Under the pieces are notes generated by a model that was not told where the DNA came from, did no database searches, and saw only the letters and a program-made list of their open reading frames with translations. Below, piece by piece: positions 54,069-60,543 of a DNA stretch of 64,000 bases. A program made the translations under genes and the position numbers. The stretch is from Gallionella sp. GTDB taxonomy: Bacteria; Pseudomonadota; Gammaproteobacteria; Burkholderiales; Gallionellaceae. The stretch is taken from the NCBI GenBank assembly GCA_028689145.1, contig JAQTWT010000005.1, forward strand, positions 124,001 to 188,000. The letters run 5' to 3'. The first letter of the stretch is position 1; each line of letters opens with the position of its first letter.

Positions 54069-55130
54069 ATGCCCTCCATCCTTACCATCAACAGCGGCTC
54101 GTCTTCGATCAAGGCCAGCCTGTTCTCCGCAGACGGCTCACGGCGCGATTTTCGCTACGGGCATCTGCGCGACCATGTACCGGCCTTCGATCAACTGATA
54201 CGCGATCTGGCGGGCAATACACCCGATATCGTCGGACATCGTTTTGTGCATGGCGGCGACATCACGGATGCCGCACGCGTGGTAGATGATGCGGAGCTAT
54301 CACGATTAAAGAACTTGGTGCAACTTGCCCCGTTGCATCTGCCGGGCAACCTGATGGGACTGGAGCTGTGCCGCGCACGCTTTGGCGTACCGCAGCTCGC
54401 CTGCTTCGATACCGCCTTTCACGCCACCATGCCGGAACTGGCCAAACGTTTGCCTATCCCCGCATCGTACGGCTTGCGCCGCTATGGGTTCCACGGCCTG
54501 AACTATGCGCATATCGCGTCGGTGTTGCCGGGATTGCTCGGCGCGGCAGCTTCAGGCAATATCGTTGTCGCGCATCTCGGCAGCGGTGCCAGCCTGTGCA
54601 TGCTGCGCGAACTGCGTTCGCAGGACACCACGATGGGCTACACCCCCGCCGGTGGCATCACGATGGGAACGCGCAGCGGCGACCTCGATCCCGGGGTGAT
54701 GCTGGAGCTGGCGCTGCAACACGATCCTGCCACCCTGCGCGACATCGTGTTTCACCGGATGGGTTTGCTGGCGCTATCCGACGGCGAAAGCAGCGAGATG
54801 AGCGATCTGCTCGACAGCGCCAGCCAGCCGGCACGTTTTGCCGTAGAGTATTTCTGCCAGCAAGTTAGCGGTGCAATCGGCAGTCTGGCAGCCAAAGCCG
54901 GGGGCTTAGATGCCATCGTCTTCACCGGCGGCATCGGTGAAAATAGCGCCGAAATTCGCCAACGCATTTGCGCCAAACTGGCCTTTATCGGTTTCTTCCT
55001 CGATTTGTCTGCCAACAAATTGTGCGCCACCCGTATCTCTTTGCCAGACTCGAAACCGCTTCTCGTCATCAAAGCAGACGAGGAGGACATGATGCGCAAG
55101 CTGTGTGTGACACAAGCGGAGAACCGCTAA
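54069..55130 (+). CDS. ackA: Acetate kinase-family protein
   Basis: The 353-residue protein is a member of the acetate/propionate kinase family: ILTINSGSSSIKASLF at the start, VGHRFVHGG, CFDTAFHATMPE, RRYGFHGLNY, AHLGSGASLCM, MGYTPAGGITMGTRSGDLDPG, and FTGGIGENSAEIRQ. It lacks about 40-50 residues compared with typical AckA (about 400) but no catalytic segment is missing. It pairs with the upstream phosphoketolase to make acetate and ATP from acetyl-phosphate. Start ATG 54069 is used; TTG at 54060 is possible. Confidence 0.88.
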   Translation: MPSILTINSGSSSIKASLFSADGSRRDFRYGHLRDHVPAFDQLIRDLAGNTPDIVGHRFVHGGDITDAARVVDDAELSRLKNLVQLAPLHLPGNLMGLELCRARFGVPQLACFDTAFHATMPELAKRLPIPASYGLRRYGFHGLNYAHIASVLPGLLGAAASGNIVVAHLGSGASLCMLRELRSQDTTMGYTPAGGITMGTRSGDLDPGVMLELALQHDPATLRDIVFHRMGLLALSDGESSEMSDLLDSASQPARFAVEYFCQQVSGAIGSLAAKAGGLDAIVFTGGIGENSAEIRQRICAKLAFIGFFLDLSANKLCATRISLPDSKPLLVIKADEEDMMRKLCVTQAENR

Positions 55131-55271
55131 ATAAAGGGGTTTCAATTGAAACTTTTCCTATACTTCTGTAGTCTTATGTCCGTTGCGGAAGGAATGTTCA
55201 CAAAAATGTGAACCCGCTGGCAAACCATTCGCAGATACAATCGTTTGATGATCAACTTCAGGAGGCTACAG

Positions 55272-55958
55272 ATGCAATACCAAGCTCAAACCGCAACTAT
55301 CGGCACAATCGCAGCCGGACAGAACAAAGTCTTGCGCAACACTTACATGATGCTGGCGCTGACCATGGTTCCGACTATGATCGGCGCGTTTATCGGCACA
55401 TCGATAAACTTCTCGTTCATGGCGGAACACCCGATCATGGGCGCACTGCTGATGTTCGGCGCGATGATGGGTATGATGTTTGCCGTCAGCGCGTTACGCG
55501 ATAGCGTATGGGGTATCGCAGCCCTGCTGGGCTTTACGTTCGTGGCTGGCGTGTTCCTCGGCCCGATTCTGCAAGTGGCGCTGCACCTGAGAAACGGCGC
55601 ACAACTGATCGGCATGGCCGCAGGCGGCACCGGCATCATCTTCTTCTCATTGGCAACCATCGCCACGGTCACTAAAAAAGACTTCAGCTTCATGGGCAAG
55701 TTCCTGTTCATCGGGCTGATCCTGCTGATCGTCGCGTCGCTGGCAAACGTCTTCTTCCAGATTCCCGCGCTGTCGCTGACCATCTCCGCCATTGGTGTGC
55801 TGATTTTCTCCGCCTATATCCTGTTCGATGTCAGCCGGATCGTAAACGGCGGCGAAACCAACTATGTGATGGCAACCTTGGGGCTGTTTTTGAGCATTTA
55901 CAACCTGTTCATCAGCCTGCTGCAACTGCTGATGGCATTCAGCGGCGAACGCGATTAA
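55272..55958 (+). CDS. Bax inhibitor-1 family (YccA/YbhL-like) inner membrane protein
   Basis: The 228-residue protein has seven predicted helices, with the family ends VLRNTYMMLALTM and SIYNLFISLLQLLMAFSGERD. Members modulate FtsH proteolysis (YccA) or leak Ca2+. A strong AGGAGG lies 6 nt before the ATG. A terminator follows directly, so it is probably a single-gene unit. Confidence 0.88.
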   Translation: MQYQAQTATIGTIAAGQNKVLRNTYMMLALTMVPTMIGAFIGTSINFSFMAEHPIMGALLMFGAMMGMMFAVSALRDSVWGIAALLGFTFVAGVFLGPILQVALHLRNGAQLIGMAAGGTGIIFFSLATIATVTKKDFSFMGKFLFIGLILLIVASLANVFFQIPALSLTISAIGVLIFSAYILFDVSRIVNGGETNYVMATLGLFLSIYNLFISLLQLLMAFSGERD

Positions 55959-55974
55959 CGAAACATGGTTCCAG

Positions 55975-56004
55975 AAAAAGGCGGCCGAATGGCCGCTTTT
56001 TTTA
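55975..56004 (+). terminator. Rho-independent terminator
   Basis: AAAAAG GCGGCC, loop GAAT, GGCCGC and a run of seven T form a textbook terminator behind the BI-1 gene. Confidence 0.9.
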
Positions 56005-56129
56005 TGTTTGCACGCCTGATCATTCAATAATTTGAAGACTGCCGACAAACCGCGATTGTCGGCAGTCGGAGTCGCGTGATATTCTCGGGCATTCTGAGCA
56101 GCTAACCTGAAAAAAGAAGTACAAGCTAT

Positions 56130-56924
56130 ATGTCCGTTTCCATAAAGACCCCGCAAGATATCGAGAAAATGCGCATTGCCGGCCGTCTGACCGGCGAAGT
56201 GCTCGACTACATCACACCGTTCGTTAAAGCGGGCGTGACCACCAACGAGCTGGACAAGCTGTGCCATGACTACATCGTCGATATGCAGCAAGGCATCCCC
56301 GCGCCGCTCAATTACGCCCCGCAGGGACACACGCCCTACCCCAAATCAATCTGCACCTCGATCAACCATCAGGTATGCCACGGCGTACCGGGCGACAAAG
56401 CGCTCAAGAACGGCGACATCGTAAATCTTGATGTCACGGTCATAAAGAACGGCTACCACGGCGACAGCAGCCGGATGTTCTATGTCGGTGAACCGTCCAT
56501 ACAGGCCAGACGGCTCTGCGAAGCCACCTGGCAATCGTTGTGGCACGGCATACGCGCGGTCAAACCGGGCGCATATCTGGGCGATATCGGCCATGCCATC
56601 CAGAGCTTTGTCGAGCCGCTCGGCTACAGCGTGGTGCGCGAGTTCTGCGGGCACGGCATCGGACTACATTTCCATGAAGCGCCGCAGGTGCTGCATTACG
56701 GCCGCCCCAAAACCGGTTTGAGACTGGAAGCCGGCATGATTTTCACCATCGAACCGATGATCAACGCCGGCAAAACGGGTATCAAACAGCTAGGCGACGG
56801 GTGGACCGTGGTTACCAAAGACCACAGCCTGTCGGCGCAATACGAACACACCATTCTGGTCACCGATACCGGCTTCGAGGTATTGACCGCTTCCGATGGC
56901 AGCCCGCCCCCGCCCGCCCTTTGA
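56130..56924 (+). CDS. map: Methionine aminopeptidase, type I
   Basis: The 264-residue enzyme removes initiator methionine. Metal ligands are visible as Asp in LDVTVIKNG and GDSSRMF, His in CGHGIGLHFHEAP, Glu in FTIEPMI, and Glu in QYEHTILVTD; HQVCHGVPG is the substrate His region. The last 29 nt overlap the start of glnD. Confidence 0.95.
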   Translation: MSVSIKTPQDIEKMRIAGRLTGEVLDYITPFVKAGVTTNELDKLCHDYIVDMQQGIPAPLNYAPQGHTPYPKSICTSINHQVCHGVPGDKALKNGDIVNLDVTVIKNGYHGDSSRMFYVGEPSIQARRLCEATWQSLWHGIRAVKPGAYLGDIGHAIQSFVEPLGYSVVREFCGHGIGLHFHEAPQVLHYGRPKTGLRLEAGMIFTIEPMINAGKTGIKQLGDGWTVVTKDHSLSAQYEHTILVTDTGFEVLTASDGSPPPPAL

Positions 56925-59463
56925 CAGCCATGACGACGTGTTTGCGCTGCGCGGCTCATTGCGTAGCGACCGCGCCGTACTCGAACAGAATTTCCTGCAG
57001 CATGGCAACGCGGTCCGCCTGCTGAGCGCCCACAGCAGACTGATCGACAAATACCTGCGTCACGTCTGGAAACAACTGGCCATACCCGTCCGCATCACGC
57101 TTGCAGCGGCAGGGGGCTACGGACGCAGCAAGCTGTACCCAAAATCGGACATCGATCTGCTGATCCTGCTGGATGCCGAACCCGATGATGCCTTGCAGCA
57201 AAAATTGCACCAATTCATCAGGGTGCTATGGGATATCGGACTGGAAGTCGGCCACAGCGTCCGCACCGTTGAGCAATGCATCAACGAGTCGGCCGATATC
57301 ACCGTGCAAACCAATCTGCTTGAAACCCGCCTGCTGTGCGGCAATAAAAAACTGTTCCATGAGTTGCGCGATAGCATGCAGCAACGCCTCGACTTGCGCG
57401 CCTTTTACCTTGCCAAGTTGCAGGAGCAGCAGCGCCGCCACGCGCGTTATGCGGAAGCCGATTACAACCTTGAGCCGAACCTGAAAGAAAGTCCTGGCGG
57501 TCTGCGCGATTTGCAGACCGTCACTTGGATTGCCCGTGCCGCCGGTTTGGGAACACACTGGAGCGAACTCGCGCAAATCGGCCTGCTCACGACTGCCGAA
57601 GCTCGCCAGCTGGCGCGTCACAGCGCGCTGCTGGCAACGTTGCGCACCCGTTTGCATTACCTCGCCAAACGCCACGAAGACCGCCTGCTGTTTGATTTCC
57701 AGACACCGCTCGCCGAACAGCTGGGTATCAGCGACTCGGCAAACCGCCGCGCCAGCGAGCATCTGATGCAGCGCTATTACCGCACACGCCTGGCAGTGCG
57801 CCAGTTCAACACCATCATGCTGCAAAACCTGCATGACTATTTGTTCCGCGAAACACCGGAACCGCGCATACTGAACGAGCGTTTCAAGATTGTCGGCTCG
57901 CTGCTGGAAATTCGCGACGAACAGTTGTTCGAGCATACCCCGGAAGCGATCTTTGAATTGTTCCTGCTGATGCAACGCCATCCAGAACTGGATGATCTCG
58001 GTGCCACCACGCTGCGTGCGCTGTGGCGCGCGCAACATCAGGTCAATGCGGCATTTCGCCGCAATCCGCTCAACCGTGCGCGCTTCATGGAAATCCTGCG
58101 CCAACCGCAGGGGGTGCTGCACGCGTTGCGGCGCATGAACCAATATGGCATTTTGGGGCGTTACATCCCGGCCTTCGGGCGCATCGTCGGGCAGATGCAG
58201 CATGACCTGTTCCATGTCTACACGGTGGACGAGCACATCCTGATGGTGGTGCGCAACCTGCGCCGTTTCGCCGAACCGGAATATGCGCAGGAAACCCCGC
58301 TGTGCCACCAGTTGATCGGCGAATTTGCCCGCCCGGAAGTGCTGTATATCGCCGGATTATTCCACGATATCGCCAAGGGACGCGGCGGCGATCACTCGCA
58401 ACTCGGCAAAAAAGATGCGCGCGCATTTTGCGTGCAGCATCAACTCGGCCGCAATGACAGCAACCTGATCGTGTGGCTGGTGGAACAACATCTGATAATG
58501 TCCTCTACCGCGCAGAAACAGGACCTATCCAACCCGGAAGTGATTGCGGATTTCGCCGAAAAAATCAAAAACGATCGTTATCTGGCCGCGCTGTATCTGC
58601 TGACCGCCGCGGATGTGCGCGGCACCAGCCCCAAGATATGGAATGCATGGAAAGCCAAGCTGATGGAGGACTTGTTCCATCTGACGCGCCGTTACCTGAG
58701 TTACGGCAAAGCCGACAACCACCTCGACGACATCCGCAAACAGGCAGTCAACGAACTCAACCTTAATGCGATGGCGGACGATTCCTACCGGTTGCTATGG
58801 GCACAGCTCGACGATAATTATTTTATGGATCATGCCGCGCAGGAAATCGCATGGCATACCCGCTTGCTGGCGTACCGGGTAAACAGCGCGACACCCGTTG
58901 TTAAAACGCGTTTAAGCCATGCCGGCGAAGGTTTACAGGTAATGGTGTATTGCACGGATCAGCGCGGTCTGTTTGCGCGCATTTGTAATTTCTTTGCGCG
59001 CATGAACTTCACCATTGCCGAGGCCAAGATCCACACCACGCGGCACGGCTATGCGCTGGACAGTTTTCAGATCATGGAGGCGGCGCGTAGCGACACGCCA
59101 TACCGCGACATCATGACCTTCATAGAATTCGAGTTGGCACAACAGATTGCACAAGCCAAACCGATTGTGCTCGCCCCGGCCGGGCGCGTCAGCCGCCAAC
59201 TGAAACACTTCCCCATCGGCACCAAGGCCGAGATCAAGCCCGATAACAAGGGACTGCATGTGCTGTCTCTGGTTACCGGAGACCGTCCCGGACTGTTGGC
59301 ACGCTTCGCGCTGATTCTGGACACTCACAATGTCCGCCTGCACCGCGCCAAGATCAACACGCTGGGTAGCCGTGTGGAAGACGTATTCTGGGTGAGCGGA
59401 GAACAGCTGTCCGATACCGGCGAAACCGAAGCTTTTCTGGATGAATTACGGGAAAAAATCTGA
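56896..59463 (+). CDS. glnD: Bifunctional [protein-PII] uridylyltransferase/uridylyl-removing enzyme
   Basis: The 855-residue nitrogen sensor has the nucleotidyltransferase site AAGGYGRSKLYPKSDIDLLIL, the PII-UT domain, the HD site (LFHDIAKGRGGDHSQLG) and two C-terminal ACT domains (VMVYCTDQRGLFARICN, SLVTGDRPGLLARFAL). It uridylylates PII when glutamine is low. It overlaps map by 29 nt, which is the common betaproteobacterial arrangement. Confidence 0.95.
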   Translation: MAARPRPPFDSHDDVFALRGSLRSDRAVLEQNFLQHGNAVRLLSAHSRLIDKYLRHVWKQLAIPVRITLAAAGGYGRSKLYPKSDIDLLILLDAEPDDALQQKLHQFIRVLWDIGLEVGHSVRTVEQCINESADITVQTNLLETRLLCGNKKLFHELRDSMQQRLDLRAFYLAKLQEQQRRHARYAEADYNLEPNLKESPGGLRDLQTVTWIARAAGLGTHWSELAQIGLLTTAEARQLARHSALLATLRTRLHYLAKRHEDRLLFDFQTPLAEQLGISDSANRRASEHLMQRYYRTRLAVRQFNTIMLQNLHDYLFRETPEPRILNERFKIVGSLLEIRDEQLFEHTPEAIFELFLLMQRHPELDDLGATTLRALWRAQHQVNAAFRRNPLNRARFMEILRQPQGVLHALRRMNQYGILGRYIPAFGRIVGQMQHDLFHVYTVDEHILMVVRNLRRFAEPEYAQETPLCHQLIGEFARPEVLYIAGLFHDIAKGRGGDHSQLGKKDARAFCVQHQLGRNDSNLIVWLVEQHLIMSSTAQKQDLSNPEVIADFAEKIKNDRYLAALYLLTAADVRGTSPKIWNAWKAKLMEDLFHLTRRYLSYGKADNHLDDIRKQAVNELNLNAMADDSYRLLWAQLDDNYFMDHAAQEIAWHTRLLAYRVNSATPVVKTRLSHAGEGLQVMVYCTDQRGLFARICNFFARMNFTIAEAKIHTTRHGYALDSFQIMEAARSDTPYRDIMTFIEFELAQQIAQAKPIVLAPAGRVSRQLKHFPIGTKAEIKPDNKGLHVLSLVTGDRPGLLARFALILDTHNVRLHRAKINTLGSRVEDVFWVSGEQLSDTGETEAFLDELREKI

Positions 59464-59668
59464 ACTGCGGGTGCACACGATAACAGTATTTATTGTTATT
59501 AATCTGTCTATTGCAACGATTGCCACTCACCAAAACAGTATAAATATGGCACAGTCTGTCGCAAGCCTCTCTGTAATTTTAATTGATTCCAGATTCGTGT
59601 CGTGAGACAGTTTTTTTGCGTTTTCACATTGGCGATCAAGCGCCATGCTTGGCAACATTTTCAAACGG

Positions 59669-59698
59669 TTGACTTATCCTATCCTGTGAGTATAGGAT
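59669..59698 (+). promoter_or_regulatory. Promoter with overlapping operator for the TumE/TumA pair
   Basis: TTGACT (59669-59674) and TATAGG (59691-59696) are 16 bp apart. ATCCTAT (59676-59682) and ATAGGAT (59692-59698) form a perfect 7-bp inverted repeat overlying the -10 box, a likely autoregulation site for the antitoxin. Confidence 0.6.
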
Positions 59699-59704
59699 GA
59701 GCCA

Positions 59705-60100
59705 ATGAAAACGCCTGAACATATCTTGGAGTGGCTACTCAATTACGATGGAAGGCGGCACTTTTTCATCAGCGGCCATTTCTTGAAGTTCGAAATCAGG
59801 CTGGTTGAGCAATCAGGCCAACTGCCGCACGGTATCGCTTATTCCTTCACCTTCCATGACCCGGATGGAACGAGGCTGCTGGGTTTCGACAATGCGCACC
59901 CTGTACCGCATGCGGGTGGCAAGTTTGTAAAGGCCAAGCCGGATGCCGACCACTGGCATAGAACGGTTAATGACGAAGGTCGCCCATATGCCTTCGTATC
60001 GGTAGAGAAGTTGCTTGAAGATTTTTTTGCTGAAGTTGAGAAAATTTGCAAAGCGCAAGGTATATCGACTGAAGTGGTGGACGACAAGGAGATGCAATGA
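59705..60100 (+). CDS. tumE: TumE-family (DUF6516) toxin-like protein
   Basis: The 131-residue protein resembles the TumE/DUF6516 toxins of TumE-TumA toxin-antitoxin modules: EWLLNYDGRRHFFISGHFLKFE at the N-terminus and GIAYSFTFHDPDGTRLLGFDNAH followed by HWH in the centre. Its stop overlaps the start of the HTH gene by 4 nt. Toxicity is inferred from family and gene arrangement only. Confidence 0.7.
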   Translation: MKTPEHILEWLLNYDGRRHFFISGHFLKFEIRLVEQSGQLPHGIAYSFTFHDPDGTRLLGFDNAHPVPHAGGKFVKAKPDADHWHRTVNDEGRPYAFVSVEKLLEDFFAEVEKICKAQGISTEVVDDKEMQ

Positions 60101-60477
60101 TGAAAGCGAAAATTCAATCTATACAAGACCTGAAAAAGGAAATGCTGTCTGTCGCTCGTGGTGAGCGCAAGGCTCCTGCCGATGCAGCCCAAATTTCTTT
60201 TGAATCTGTCGAGGCTGTAATTCGGCTGCTGACTCCTGAAAATCGCGTCTTGTTGGCTACGATAGATCAGAAAAAACCAACCTCCGTGGCTGATCTGGCA
60301 AGATTGGTGCATCGCGCAGAGCCGAATGTAAGTCGCACCTTGGGTAAACTTGAAGCGGTTGGTTTTGTGCGGTTACGTCCTGGTGTTGGCAAGATCAAGA
60401 TTCCGGAAGTAGTTGTTCGTCACCTGACGGTGGATATGGATATCTGCTCACAACAAGACAAGGTGACGGTTGCCTGA
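60097..60477 (+). CDS. tumA: TumA-like winged-helix antitoxin
   Basis: The 126-residue protein has a MarR/ArsR-like helix-turn-helix (PTSVADLARLVHRAEPNVSRTLGKLEAVGFVRL) at residues 66-98. AAGGAG lies 5 nt before ATG 60097. As the downstream partner it would neutralise the toxin and bind the inverted repeat at 59676-59698. Confidence 0.7.
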   Translation: MMKAKIQSIQDLKKEMLSVARGERKAPADAAQISFESVEAVIRLLTPENRVLLATIDQKKPTSVADLARLVHRAEPNVSRTLGKLEAVGFVRLRPGVGKIKIPEVVVRHLTVDMDICSQQDKVTVA

Positions 60478-60512
60478 GTTCGTAGAGGCACGATTTATCA
60501 CGCCAATATCTA

Positions 60513-60542
60513 TGCAAGGGCGCGATGAATCGCGCCCTTGCA
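60513..60542. terminator. Perfect 14-bp inverted repeat between convergent tumA and coiled-coil gene
   Basis: TGCAAGGGCGCGAT (60513-60526), loop GA, ATCGCGCCCTTGCA (60529-60542). It ends 2 bp before the last gene's stop codon and could end transcription from both sides. The sequence is also a member of the TGTAGGGGCG-type dispersed repeat family. Confidence 0.55.
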
Positions 60543-60543
60543 G

